The notes under the pieces are model-generated. The model was not told where the DNA came from. It searched no databases and was given only the letters and a program-made list of their open reading frames with translations. Below are positions 54,718-63,886 of a DNA stretch of 64,000 nt, in pieces (position 1 is the first letter of the stretch; every line of letters begins with the position of its first letter). The translations under genes and the position numbers were made by a program. Source of the stretch: a bacterium (GTDB lineage Bacteria > SAR324 > XYD2-FULL-50-16); the NCBI GenBank assembly GCA_018829445.1, contig JAHJTV010000074.1, positions 170,771-234,770 of the forward strand. The letters are read 5' to 3'.

Positions 54718-55632
54718 TTAAGCGATGGACATGGCGTTTTGAACAAAGTCTTTTTCACATGTACTGTGCATTAATAGTGAACGACAGGATTTTGCATCCT
54801 GAAATCCGGTGATATAACCGGAGATGTGTTTTCTAAACTCTATCAGTGATCTCTTTTCGTTTTTATATTCCCGAAGCAGTTGGAAATGCTGAACCATAAT
54901 ATCAATTTTGTCCTGCAGGGTTACTTGATCTCTTTTGCTTTGTGACCAGAACACCCACGGATTACCCAGCGCTGCTCTTCCGATCATGTAGCCATCCAGA
55001 TCCTTCAACTTTTCCAGCGCATCTTCGGTTCCTTTCAGATCACCATTACCAATAACAGGAACACTGATTGCTTTTTTTAAGTCGTAGATAGGTTCCCAAT
55101 TGGCTCTGCCCTTAAATCCCTGTTTATAAGTACGCCCATGAATGGTTACCATTGAAACCCCTGCTGCTATCAATGCTTTTACGAAAGTTATCAGCTGGTC
55201 GGGACTATCCCATCCCAATCGGGTTTTTATAGAAATTGGAATCTTGTTTGCCCTGCAGCAAGCGTCGACTATTTTGCATGCCAGGTCGATGTCTTTCATC
55301 AGGCTGCCACCGCTATTGGATTTTACTATCTTTTTTGCGGGACAACCCATGTTAATGTCAATACCACTTATGCCACTATCCTGGAATTGTTGCACTGTCT
55401 TGGCAAAAAGGTCGGGTTCGTTTCCAAACAGTTGAACAATGTAGGGTAACTCCTCCTTGTGGAAATCGAGTCTGCTGCGAACCAGTTCGCTGTGTTCAAT
55501 CCCGTTTATACTGGTAAACTCGCTGAATAGAACGACTTCCGGGTTAAGCTTTCTGACAATACGACGGTAAGCCATGTCCGTAATCCCATCCATTGGAGCT
55601 AAACAGACGATTGGTTTTGAGTAGGGCATCAT
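54718..55632 (-). CDS. dus: tRNA-dihydrouridine synthase
   Basis: A 304-aa protein with N-terminal LAPMDGITDMAYRRIVRKLN, GIDINMGCPAKKIVKSNSGG (catalytic Cys in GCPAKK), TIHGRTYKQGFKGRANW, and VIGNGDL. It reduces uridine in tRNA loops with FMN. Subfamily (DusB-like) is likely, but the target position is not certain. It is first in the nine-gene minus-strand run. Confidence 0.93.
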   Translation of the reverse strand: MMPYSKPIVCLAPMDGITDMAYRRIVRKLNPEVVLFSEFTSINGIEHSELVRSRLDFHKEELPYIVQLFGNEPDLFAKTVQQFQDSGISGIDINMGCPAKKIVKSNSGGSLMKDIDLACKIVDACCRANKIPISIKTRLGWDSPDQLITFVKALIAAGVSMVTIHGRTYKQGFKGRANWEPIYDLKKAISVPVIGNGDLKGTEDALEKLKDLDGYMIGRAALGNPWVFWSQSKRDQVTLQDKIDIMVQHFQLLREYKNEKRSLIEFRKHISGYITGFQDAKSCRSLLMHSTCEKDFVQNAMSIA

Positions 55633-56255
55633 ATTCGGGTTTTAATTGAAGACCATGTTTCTTGTTAATTCCCTTATTATCCATTTAAATACTCGTATTG
55701 TGAAGTCCTTATAGCTTGTAAATCAAATACCGGAATGAAATTTCACTACTTGAAAGCATGATCTTCCTTGCGCTACGGGGTGAATTCAAAAGGAACAGAT
55801 CAAGTGTAAAAATATCAGTTATGAGTCCACTTCGAAAAGTATTATAATGTTCAATTTAAGGTTTTTAACTCAATGATCGAAAAACCATAGAAATTCTGAA
55901 TCGCTGTCATGCCGTATCCCATAGCCGCTTAAAATAAGTACATTTTGCCAAGAGCAGGGAATATGGTAGGGCGGGGTTACATCCCCGCCAACATGTACTC
56001 AAAGGCGGCCACGTAGGGCCGCCCTACCGTTCAGGAAACTTGTATTTTGTATCAAAAAGTCCTTAAGTAAATGCTTATGGGACTTGATCCGGCATCCATG
56101 GGATTTAACCAAAAATTTAAAAACCTGGATTCCGGCTTGGTGAGGCACGAGACTATCAGTAGTGAACTCCGTCACTCCAAACTTTGATCGAATGGGCTGA
56201 AATCATGTGATAACGCTATAGCAGCATGAGGTTTGAGTAGACAAACGATTCTATT
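55633..56255. other. Intergenic region with nested repeats
   Basis: These 623 bp between divergent dus and a plus-strand gene consist mainly of repeats. A MITE-like element (55915-56082) lies inside a split TGTCATGCCG...CTTGATCCGGCATCC repeat. The flanks (55633-55900) are AT-rich upstream sequence of dus. Confidence 0.55.
55915..56082 (+). mobile_element. MITE-like element, copy 2, inserted into another repeat
   Basis: The core 55940-56031 is about 91% identical to 17333-17424. Terminal sequences TATCCCATAGC (left) and GCTTATGGGA (right) are inverted to each other. Flanks TGTCATGCCG (55905-55914) and CTTGATCCGGCATCC (56083-56097) join to rebuild the hairpin repeat seen intact at 32142, so the element landed inside it. 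There is no coding capacity, and mobilisation would need a transposase elsewhere. Confidence 0.7.
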
Positions 56256-56723
56256 TTGCTTAATTGTGAGAAAGAAACCTATAATTTATCTATTAAAAAT
56301 ACTTTGAATTCGGAAAAACCAGAAACGTTTAGAATAGATCGCGCAATCAATTGCCAGAGGAAAGGTCAAAATGAATCTTTCATGATGTGCCCGGTCTGTA
56401 ACTTCTATCCCTGTAAACAACTGTCAGAAAGCGAGATTCTTGAATTGAACCTGTCTCCATTCATGGATCGAACTATTGTTAAATTTAAAACCCGGAGGTG
56501 TAAATTGTATATTATCAAATATCTGGATGGCTCACTAAAAGAAGCTCCCGACCTGGACCCTGCAAATCCTGACAAGGTATTGATGCAGAATGTAGATACT
56601 GTTTATCAGGTTGGAAGAGAACTCGTACCGGTAATCATCCTAAAACCGAAACCAAAATCAGACAGGATGGATATCAAGGAAAGAATCGTTGAAAAAGGCA
56701 AAAGACAGAACCGGCCAAAGTAA
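56256..56723 (+). CDS. Hypothetical protein with a Cys-rich motif
   Basis: A frame of up to 155 aa starts at TTG 56256, and the first in-frame ATG is 56381 (MMCPVCNFYPCKQL), which gives about 114 aa. The CPVC...C cluster near that ATG suggests a small metal-binding site. The C-terminal part is basic (PKPKSDRMDIKERIVEKGKR). No family recognised, and the start is uncertain. Confidence 0.55.
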   Translation: MLNCEKETYNLSIKNTLNSEKPETFRIDRAINCQRKGQNESFMMCPVCNFYPCKQLSESEILELNLSPFMDRTIVKFKTRRCKLYIIKYLDGSLKEAPDLDPANPDKVLMQNVDTVYQVGRELVPVIILKPKPKSDRMDIKERIVEKGKRQNRPK

Positions 56724-56782
56724 CGCTGTGGTCTATGTAAAGAAACTATCAAAATCATCATTCAATAAAGTCAGGAGGACCG

Positions 56783-57604
56783 ATGGTTGAAAAAGACTCC
56801 AAGTACAGGCTGTTTGATCTGCCCGAAGTAACAAGGTTTTTGTTTCACCCGAGACAAGAAACCATAGGAGACTCAAATGATTTATCCTATACGGAATTAC
56901 AGATCCCAGTGGAGGAACAGGTTAGTATAGGAGGCAGGTTTTATTTTAGTAATAAAAACTCTCCAAACCTGATCTTTTTTCATGGAAATGGGGAAATTGT
57001 TGCGGATTATCATGACATTGCCGCGTTGTTTTACCGCATGAATGTCAATTTTATTCCCGTAGATTACCGTGGTTATGGAAAGTCATCCGGTTCGCCCACA
57101 GTATCCAATATGATGTCGGATTGTCATATTATTTTTAAATTTATAAAGGATTATCTGGCAAAGCAGCAATACACGGGGGCAGTTGTCATTATGGGGCGAT
57201 CATTAGGTAGCGCTTCTGCTTTAGAGATTGTCTCCAACTACGCTGATGAAATTGACGGATTGATAATTGAAAGTGGATTTGCATTTGCTGTTCCCCTGCT
57301 GCAATTATTGGGAATCAACACCGATCTACTTGGACTCGCTGAAGATGAAGGGTTTAACAATTACAGCAAAATAGAGAGTTTTTCAAAACCTACTCTGATC
57401 ATTCACGCTGAATTTGACCATATCATTCCCTTTTCGGACGGAAGGCATCTGTTCAATAAGTCATCCGATGAGAATAAGAAGCTTCTGATGATTCCCGGTG
57501 CGAATCACAATGATATCCTTGCCCGTGGATTGGAAGTTTATATGACAGCGATAAAGGAGTTAATTGAGAGATCAATCACCTTCAGGGATGCTGAGTACAT
57601 ATAA
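56783..57604 (+). CDS. Alpha/beta hydrolase
   Basis: A 273-aa protein with oxyanion region FFHGNGEIVADY, nucleophile Ser in MGRSLGSASA (GxSxG), acid in HAEFDHIIPF and His in GANHNDI. No signal peptide. It resembles the BEM46/ABHD13-like serine hydrolases, with substrate unknown. CAGGAGG precedes the ATG. Isolated gene. Confidence 0.88.
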   Translation: MVEKDSKYRLFDLPEVTRFLFHPRQETIGDSNDLSYTELQIPVEEQVSIGGRFYFSNKNSPNLIFFHGNGEIVADYHDIAALFYRMNVNFIPVDYRGYGKSSGSPTVSNMMSDCHIIFKFIKDYLAKQQYTGAVVIMGRSLGSASALEIVSNYADEIDGLIIESGFAFAVPLLQLLGINTDLLGLAEDEGFNNYSKIESFSKPTLIIHAEFDHIIPFSDGRHLFNKSSDENKKLLMIPGANHNDILARGLEVYMTAIKELIERSITFRDAEYI

Positions 57605-57771
57605 AAAATATCGTCAGAATTTGATAAGCTCCGAATATTTTATTATTTATGATTGACCTACAGGAGTCGTTCAAAGTATCGTGAGTTAATTAAGGTCAGT
57701 AAATTATTGGCTTGGTTTAGCAATATCTGCAAACCGCCGATAATCGTCATAATTCTTAAATAAGGAAAATT

Positions 57772-58044
57772 TTGGTTGAAGAAAAGATTTTGATGCAAGG
57801 GACTGTTTTGGATTCTTCAAAAGGTGTTTTTCAGGTTGAACTGGAGAACGGACACGCTGTTATCGGACATTTATCCGGTAAAATGAAAAAGTATTACATC
57901 AGGGTGTTAAAAGGTGATGAAGTAACCATTGAATTGTCTCCGTACGACTTATCAAGGGGTCGGATTGTTGAGAGAAAGAAGATTGAAAGAACTCAAAATC
58001 TAACAAAAAAAGCGAAAAAGCATAAAACATACAAGAAAAAATAG
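57772..58044 (+). CDS. infA: Translation initiation factor IF-1 with basic tail
   Basis: A 90-aa OB-fold protein starting at TTG 57772 (AAGGA 5 nt upstream). MQGTVLDSSKGVFQVELENG, then GHLSGKMKKYYIRVLKGDEV and LSPYDLSRGRIVER, is the IF-1 domain. It is longer than the usual 72 aa by a Lys-rich C-terminal tail (about residues 72-90), which suggests a variant or secondary IF-1. It lies outside a ribosomal operon. Confidence 0.93.
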   Translation: MVEEKILMQGTVLDSSKGVFQVELENGHAVIGHLSGKMKKYYIRVLKGDEVTIELSPYDLSRGRIVERKKIERTQNLTKKAKKHKTYKKK

Positions 58045-58279
58045 AAATCCCGGCGCTTCTTCTATTTTTAAGATTTATGAGACACCACTCAAAAAAAAAT
58101 CCCATAATCATCCTTCTCATCTGCTTCTTTCTTGCATATCTACATACCGTCGCCAGCCTGAAGCACACAGATATATAAAGATTAGAATTTAAGACGCTTT
58201 TCTTAATGGAAGAAAACAGGTTATGCTTTTGAAAAAACAAAAGGCTGTTTTCCAATAATTATCTGCGAAGGGAAGAATC

Positions 58280-59338
58280 ATGAAACGACCGCCCTGCCTG
58301 TTAATCGTTGTTTTTTGTATTCTGCTGTTTGTATTCAGTGGATGTTCCAGCAACCAGGATGTAAGCGTTCCTCAATCCAACATGCGCAAGCAAATGGCTT
58401 TGCAACGTTACCTGTTAAAGCTGAAACAGGAGAATGAAAAACTGCAGAAAGCACTCAAGGAGTCCGCTGTAATTAATATCGAAACAGGGGATGTTCTCGA
58501 AAACAATTTTGTCAATAAAGACAATATTCCGGAACTTAATCAAATATTGCAGCAGTATAAACGGGTAAACATAGAGACTCAGAATGCTCTAATTTCGTTT
58601 GAAAAGACTGTAAAGGATGATAGCACAAAAATCTCCGAGATAGACCGGATGTTGGATGGAATTGCAATTGAGTGCAAACAGCAGCAGGATCGTATCGATC
58701 GCGCTCGCGAATTGATGTATGAAAAGGGTGATGAATTTACCTATGACAATATCCATATCGGGATATCATCAGGGTATATGAAAGGGACTCTGAAAGATCT
58801 CGCTCCAGACTATGAGTTCTCCTACCAGGGACATTCTAGTTCAGCTTACCTGCTTCTTGTCAGTAACTATCACACGGCGATTGGGTATCGTTATGCTGTT
58901 TCCCAGGGGAGACTTGATTCGGAAGATCTCAAAGATGATTTATCAACAGGTACTGATCCCTGGAAATATGCAAATCAGGAGATGAGTCTGCATATCTTCT
59001 CACTGGGTTACAGAATCTACGGAATAGAAACTTTTAACATCGTGCCCCAGTTGCAATATGGAGTGGGTCATGCAAAACTATCCAGTTGCTATGAGTCCGG
59101 ATGTGACGATACTACCTACATAGATTATAACATAAATATGGCCGGAATTGAGATCCCGTTTTACCACCAGCTTTCATCCGCATTTTCCTGGGGTTTCAGA
59201 GTTGCAGTTAATAGAACCAACTTTGATAAATATAAAACGTATATAGATGGAGAGGAGCAGGATTCGGACGAAGAGGAAAAATCCAATGCTTCGATTGAGA
59301 CAGCAAGCCTGGGGTTAATGATGGGGTTTGCCTGGTAG
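58280..59338 (+). CDS. Outer-membrane-type lipoprotein with coiled coil and beta-rich domain
   Basis: A 352-aa protein. A lipoprotein signal peptide ends in VFSGC (Cys21 region), a coiled coil follows (about 40-145; RYLLKLKQENEKLQKALKE), and then a beta-rich domain with alternating aromatic residues (FEFSYQGHS-like, GYRYAVSQG, GLMMGFAW at the end). The C-terminal aromatic resembles OMP barrels. Family unknown. GGGAAG precedes the ATG. Confidence 0.7.
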   Translation: MKRPPCLLIVVFCILLFVFSGCSSNQDVSVPQSNMRKQMALQRYLLKLKQENEKLQKALKESAVINIETGDVLENNFVNKDNIPELNQILQQYKRVNIETQNALISFEKTVKDDSTKISEIDRMLDGIAIECKQQQDRIDRARELMYEKGDEFTYDNIHIGISSGYMKGTLKDLAPDYEFSYQGHSSSAYLLLVSNYHTAIGYRYAVSQGRLDSEDLKDDLSTGTDPWKYANQEMSLHIFSLGYRIYGIETFNIVPQLQYGVGHAKLSSCYESGCDDTTYIDYNINMAGIEIPFYHQLSSAFSWGFRVAVNRTNFDKYKTYIDGEEQDSDEEEKSNASIETASLGLMMGFAW

Positions 59339-59360
59339 GAATCGACCTTTGGCGGAAAGA

Positions 59361-61145
59361 TTAGTTGAGGGACTCTGAGTCTTCCTTTTGTTCAACATTT
59401 TCTTGAGTCATTTTCCATCTTTCGACCAAATCCTTGAGCATCCGTTTCCGGTTGAGACTCTTATAAATATGTGCCAGGAAGGCAAAGACGTCCTTATCCG
59501 CCCTGAGTCCAAACGCATTTTCAAAATTATTGATAGCCGCATCAAAATTCTTCAGGCGTAACTGGATTTTTCCCTGCTCAATATAATCCAATCGTTTGTT
59601 CTCTTTGTCTATTTCTATCTGTTTTTTGTAGAGTACCTGCTGCTCTTCATAGAGATCCTGTACCTGACGATTCTTATTCAATCGTTTATACACACTTATC
59701 AGTTTTTCTATCGTTTCGGCAGTGCGCACTACATTGAGTGCTCTTTCGTACAAAACGGCAGCTTGTGAGAATTTGGATTCATTAAACAGTTCATCTCCCT
59801 TCAAGCAATAGTGGTCATGAATATCTTTCATTTTATGTTGGACCAGCTTGGAATCGGGATCTATTTTTTGTATCTCCTTAAAAGCCTCCAGGGCTTCAAT
59901 ATGCCGTTTTTTCAGGAAATAGATCTCTCCAATATTCAACCAGGCCTTGATATGGTTGGACTCAACAGCCACTATTCTATACAGTTTGAGCGCATCATCC
60001 AGTTTCTCGTGCTTAAAATGATTGTCTGCCCTGTCCATCATTTCAGATAGATGCATGCATCCATCCGATTTTTCCAGTAATGACGAAGCAATAGCCTGAT
60101 ACTTATAAGACAGAAGTTTGTTTCCATTCTTTTTGAATATCAATGCCAGATTTATGTTGAGTAATCTGTTTTCGGGATGTTGATTGATCGCCTTTTGCAT
60201 GATTCTTAAAGCCTCTTCTCGGTGACCATTCAGGTCGCTAGCCAGGGCTAAACACAGATCCAGGTCTTCTATCTCCTGTTCCCGCTGTTTCAACAGAAGA
60301 AAATTGTCCAGGGCGGTACCAATATCATTTTCCAATAATGCATACAATCCAAAATTAAAAATATCAGTGTAGTACTGGTTTTGTTCTTCAAGGTTCATTT
60401 TTTTTCCCGAAGCCTCATCCCTTTTTTTCTGAAAAGCTTCTGTCAGTTCATCAAGTGAAACCTCAATTTTATCGGAAGTCAATTGCTCAAGTTCAACTTC
60501 AATAGTCTCCAGCGATTGATTGCCTTTGGAGTCATCAATACCTTCTTTCAGTGTTTGGAGCTGCTTAATTCGATAGTTCCGCTGTTCAAATTTTGTCTTT
60601 TTTATTTCCTCTTTTAATTGATTAATAGTGGCATTTCCCCCTATGTAATTGGGAAAAACATAATCATTTACATCAAAGTGGCGATTGATGAGTTTTATTA
60701 CATCCTGGTCATATTTATCTACCTTTCCCATACTGGCAGCAAGATTATAAAAAGCCAGTTTGTTGTTCCGGTTGATTTTTAAAGCCTCTCGATATAAGCT
60801 GTTAGCCTGTTTATAGTTTTTTAGTTTCCTGGAATAATTGCCCAGTTTCAGAGCCAATTCTTCACTTTTATTGACTTGAAAAAGAACTAAACCGATCGTC
60901 AGCGCAATTTCGATGCTTTCGCCCTCTTCATACTTTTCGAATAGGATTTCCAGTTCGGGAATAACGGCGGAAGGATTATGTTGAAGAGCTATTTTCAATT
61001 CTATCATTGCTTGCTTATAGAGTTTGTCTTTTAATAAGAGCAATCCCTTTTTTAAAATAGCATCCTGATTTTTAGTTAGTTTATTTTTTTTATATCTGGG
61101 AATGAGCATTGTTTCTGTGACGGCTTTGCTGGAAACCAGGTTCAA
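59361..61145 (-). CDS. Tetratricopeptide-repeat protein
   Basis: A 594-aa protein with many TPR-like helical pairs (KLALKLGNYSRKLKNYKQAN, KAWLNIGEIYFLKKRHIEAL, GKIQLRLKNFDAAINNFENA). There is no signal peptide or membrane segment, so it is cytoplasmic and probably a scaffold. A central stretch (about 195-270) is a charged coiled coil. Its partner is unknown, and it converges with the lipoprotein gene. Confidence 0.8.
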   Translation of the reverse strand: MNLVSSKAVTETMLIPRYKKNKLTKNQDAILKKGLLLLKDKLYKQAMIELKIALQHNPSAVIPELEILFEKYEEGESIEIALTIGLVLFQVNKSEELALKLGNYSRKLKNYKQANSLYREALKINRNNKLAFYNLAASMGKVDKYDQDVIKLINRHFDVNDYVFPNYIGGNATINQLKEEIKKTKFEQRNYRIKQLQTLKEGIDDSKGNQSLETIEVELEQLTSDKIEVSLDELTEAFQKKRDEASGKKMNLEEQNQYYTDIFNFGLYALLENDIGTALDNFLLLKQREQEIEDLDLCLALASDLNGHREEALRIMQKAINQHPENRLLNINLALIFKKNGNKLLSYKYQAIASSLLEKSDGCMHLSEMMDRADNHFKHEKLDDALKLYRIVAVESNHIKAWLNIGEIYFLKKRHIEALEAFKEIQKIDPDSKLVQHKMKDIHDHYCLKGDELFNESKFSQAAVLYERALNVVRTAETIEKLISVYKRLNKNRQVQDLYEEQQVLYKKQIEIDKENKRLDYIEQGKIQLRLKNFDAAINNFENAFGLRADKDVFAFLAHIYKSLNRKRMLKDLVERWKMTQENVEQKEDSESLN

Positions 61146-61336
61146 CTTTTTTCCAGCAGGTGTTTAATCTTGTTAATAATATGAGATTCATAAAAGTGAA
61201 AGAATCCTAGAATCGTTGAGGAAAAAATACTGCTTCTCTGGTAGAAGATCATATAGTATTCTTACAATAAGATTAAAAAAGAAATCCAGTAAATAATAGT
61301 TATGCTTTGTTCAAACAGATTTGACAGGTGTGGATT

Positions 61337-62089
61337 ATGATACTTCAGGATAATATCAATCGATTAAAAAGACTATTAAAAGAAAGCCATCGTATAACGG
61401 TTTTTACTGGCGCCGGAATAAGCACTGAATCCGGAATCCCGGATTTCAGAAGCCCGGGAGGATTATGGACAAAACACAAGCCGATACAATTTCAGGATTT
61501 CATTACTTCGGCAGAAAAAAGAAAAGAATCCTGGAGAATTAAATTAAAATTGGATTCCATGTTGGCAACAGCCACACCAAACAAAGGGCATAAAGCGTTG
61601 GTCACCTTGTTTGAGTCAGGCAGGTTATCAAGTGTTATTACTCAGAATATCGATGGATTGCACCAGGCTTCAGGAATCCCGGATGACAGGGTCATTGAAT
61701 TGCACGGCAATACTACCTATGCCGCCTGCCTGGATTGTAAGAAACGATACGAACTTGACGTGATTAAAAAGATATTTGATGTGGATGAAACCCTTCCCGT
61801 TTGTGATGATTGCGGCGGTATGATCAAAACCGCCACCATATCTTTCGGACAGGCAATGCCGGAAGAGGAGATGAAAAAAGCGGAAAAGGAGACTCTTGAT
61901 TGTGATCTCTTCCTGGCCATCGGTTCATCTCTCGTTGTATACCCTGCTGCCGGCTTCCCCATCATGGCAAAACAAAACGGTGCAAAACTCGTTATCATTA
62001 ATCGCGATGAAACACCCTTGGATGAGATCGCGGATCTGGTGATCAATTCTGAGATCGGGGAAACACTGTCAGAAGCTGTTAAGATGTAA
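61337..62089 (+). CDS. cobB: Sirtuin NAD-dependent protein deacylase
   Basis: About 250 aa from ATG 61337 (AGGTG 6 nt upstream; a GTG at 61328 adds three residues). NAD motifs GAGISTESGIPDFRSPGG and TQNIDGLH, catalytic His in ELHGNTTYA, a zinc set CLDCKK and CDDCGG, and FGQAMPEEEM are all present. It removes acyl groups from lysine and so could set the activity of acyl-CoA and CoA-ligase enzymes, a known target class for sirtuins. Confidence 0.94.
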   Translation: MILQDNINRLKRLLKESHRITVFTGAGISTESGIPDFRSPGGLWTKHKPIQFQDFITSAEKRKESWRIKLKLDSMLATATPNKGHKALVTLFESGRLSSVITQNIDGLHQASGIPDDRVIELHGNTTYAACLDCKKRYELDVIKKIFDVDETLPVCDDCGGMIKTATISFGQAMPEEEMKKAEKETLDCDLFLAIGSSLVVYPAAGFPIMAKQNGAKLVIINRDETPLDEIADLVINSEIGETLSEAVKM

Positions 62090-62129
62090 TTCTCAATTTA
62101 CGACTTAACCAAGGAAGTTTCCTTTTTCA

Positions 62130-62483
62130 CTATTTCTTCCGCTTATGTGTCACTGTCCCATTTTCGGTCATCTCTTGTGAGAAAACTTCTATTCCAACTT
62201 CGCTGATTCTTTGTATACAGCTATTTCGGTCTGAATTGAATACAAAGCCGAAAGCCTTGGCAATAAAATTGTTGAACCACTTGCAGTCCATAATGTTTGT
62301 GTACTGTTTACAATCAGCACAACTGGTAAACCCGTTTTTCAAACAACAGGATCTCACCTTGCACCATGAAGCTTTACTGTTTTTGTGGCAGCCCGGACAT
62401 TTCCCAACTCGATATTTTTTGCACGCGCCGCAGTAAAGCCCACAATAGGCCACTAACGTTTTGTCCGCTGTAATCTCTTTCAT
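62130..62483 (-). CDS. DUF3795 Cys-rich protein
   Basis: A 117-aa protein with a dense Cys pattern: VAYCGLYCGACKKYRVGKCPGC, then CKVRSCCLKNGFTSCADC. This is the DUF3795 family, likely a zinc or Fe-S protein, common in anaerobes. Function unknown. It converges with the sirtuin gene. Confidence 0.85.
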   Translation of the reverse strand: MKEITADKTLVAYCGLYCGACKKYRVGKCPGCHKNSKASWCKVRSCCLKNGFTSCADCKQYTNIMDCKWFNNFIAKAFGFVFNSDRNSCIQRISEVGIEVFSQEMTENGTVTHKRKK

Positions 62484-62611
62484 CTGTCTCTCCCTTTAAT
62501 GATGGTTGTTATATCTACTCGAACCATACCGGTAATTGTCCGTACCCGCTATAATCAAACTGTTGTTGAGAATCAAACAACAAACACCGGCAATGATCCA
62601 AAGAAATTATT

Positions 62612-62797
62612 ATGATCACTGACCAAGATATCTTTATAACAGACAGGTTTGACAGCGTTATGTCAGGTTTGATTAAAAATATTGCACCTGTTCAGATAAA
62701 AAACCTTGATGCGGTTTATTATGCTGAATTATCGGGCTTCAAAATGTATCAGGAATCTGATGTATTTCAATTCCTATCAGACTTGATCATTTCATAA
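62612..62797 (+). CDS. Possible small protein, 61 aa
   Basis: The frame starts MITDQDIFITDRFDSVMSGL and ends FQFLSDLIIS. AAAGAA lies upstream of the ATG. No family recognised and there is no neighbour support, so it may be spurious. Confidence 0.3.
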   Translation: MITDQDIFITDRFDSVMSGLIKNIAPVQIKNLDAVYYAELSGFKMYQESDVFQFLSDLIIS

Positions 62798-63212
62798 ATG
62801 CTATTAAATGTGAATCTTGAATAAAAAATCATGTTTTCAAAACGATAAAGCAACTCAACATGGAAGACTTAGTGTACTGAATATAAGAGCAATTGTTTTG
62901 CATTTATGTTCTAAATTCCCTCAAAGAAAAATTCTCAAAGCAGGGGCTTTAATCCCAAAAATATAGAGAAAATTCTTAATATGCAGATTCAAAAAAAAAC
63001 AGGGAAAACATAAAAATTACAGAGACATGAAAAAACAAACATTTCTGGTTGTACTTCAAGAAAATTTCCTATAACTATAAATGCATCAAAGAGTTACAGC
63101 ATTTTTTCCGGAAGCGATTTTTTTAAATTAAAAACCGTTACTAGATAGAATTTTTTCTCAGTTGCTGGGTCTTAACCGGAAAAACGTAGTGAAAGTTATA
63201 CTCACTAAATTG
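62798..63212. other. AT-rich region before the integron-type cassette
   Basis: These 415 bp show no gene, no integrase fragment and no attC half site. A small inverted repeat (AGTGA/TCACT, about 63188-63206) lies just before the cassette boundary. It could be an attI-like or secondary integration site, but nothing confirms it. Confidence 0.45.
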
Positions 63213-63863
63213 TTCGGCAAATAAAGGAGTACTTTTTTGAAACCAATTGAAGTCATTGAACTCAAGAAAACTCACCTCGCAAGACTTGCTAACCAACAAG
63301 GTGCAGCCGGAGAAAGCATCCTTCTTGAAGAAATGGAAAATTGGATTCCCCGGCCACGAGGTAACGGCCTAAAGGTACTACTCGAAACACTGAAGAATTT
63401 GGGAATCAATATCAGAGGATCAAGTTTTGATGCTATTGCTTTGCCACAAAATCAGGAAATAGATTTCGATAATTCTGAGATTGTCAAAAAGGTTGCTTCA
63501 TACATGGTATTTATCGAGATCAAAACAGCAAACCAGAAGCGAGTAAAGGATGATTTCTCAGGTTTTTTCTTTGCTCTAACTGAAAGTGAAATATCAGCTT
63601 CTGAACAGCTAGGAAATCGTCATAAGGTGGCTCTTTATAATAAAAGAACAGGCAACATTCTAATGACTTCTATTCCAGAGATCATCGAGAAAGCAAAATC
63701 AACAAATTGGCAGGTGTCTGTACAACTGTAAAAAACAAACCTTATACACTGCCGAACAAGTGCATTCAGTTGACCGCAATCGCCGCCGGTGAGCCGAAGT
63801 GCAGCGGTCTTGGCAAGTTAATCTTTAATTCAACTATCAGTGCAGCGGCAACTGATGCAGGCG
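63213..63863 (+). mobile_element. Integron-type gene cassette (gene plus attC)
   Basis: The cassette would run from the G/TT boundary at 63212/63213 to the G/TT in GCGTTAGC at 63863/63864, giving 651 bp with one gene. The first bases TTGTTCGGCA (63210-63219) are the exact reverse complement of TGCCGAACAA (63750-63759), the R'' box of the attC. This is expected, because the cassette start pairs with R'' in the circular form. The gene starts 24 nt after the boundary and fills the cassette. No integrase is visible. Confidence 0.65.
63237..63731 (+). CDS. Cassette-encoded protein with PD-(D/E)XK-like pattern
   Basis: A 164-aa protein from TTG 63237, with AAAGGAG 7 nt upstream. E26, D65 (SSFDAIAL), E94 and K96 (VFIEIKTANQKRVKDDF) follow the order of a PD-(D/E)XK nuclease core, and GNRHKVALYNKRTGN would be the next strand region. 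The fold is inferred from pattern only. Cassette proteins often include nucleases and defence genes. No methylase or partner is visible. Confidence 0.75.
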   Translation: MKPIEVIELKKTHLARLANQQGAAGESILLEEMENWIPRPRGNGLKVLLETLKNLGINIRGSSFDAIALPQNQEIDFDNSEIVKKVASYMVFIEIKTANQKRVKDDFSGFFFALTESEISASEQLGNRHKVALYNKRTGNILMTSIPEIIEKAKSTNWQVSVQL

Positions 63864-63869
63864 TTAGCA
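63751..63869 (+). repeat. attC-like recombination site
   Basis: R'' GCCGAAC (63751-63757), L'' TGCATTCAGTTG (63761-63772), L' CAACTGATGCA (63849-63859) and R' GTTAGCA (63863-63869). L'' and L' pair fully apart from one extra base in L'', the extrahelical base typical of attC sites. The spacer can form an inner hairpin (GACCGC/GCGGTC). The length of about 119 bp fits the family. R'' has G where the consensus (RYYYAAC) has a pyrimidine. Confidence 0.65.
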
Positions 63870-63886
63870 GCGCCAAGCGAAGCTTG

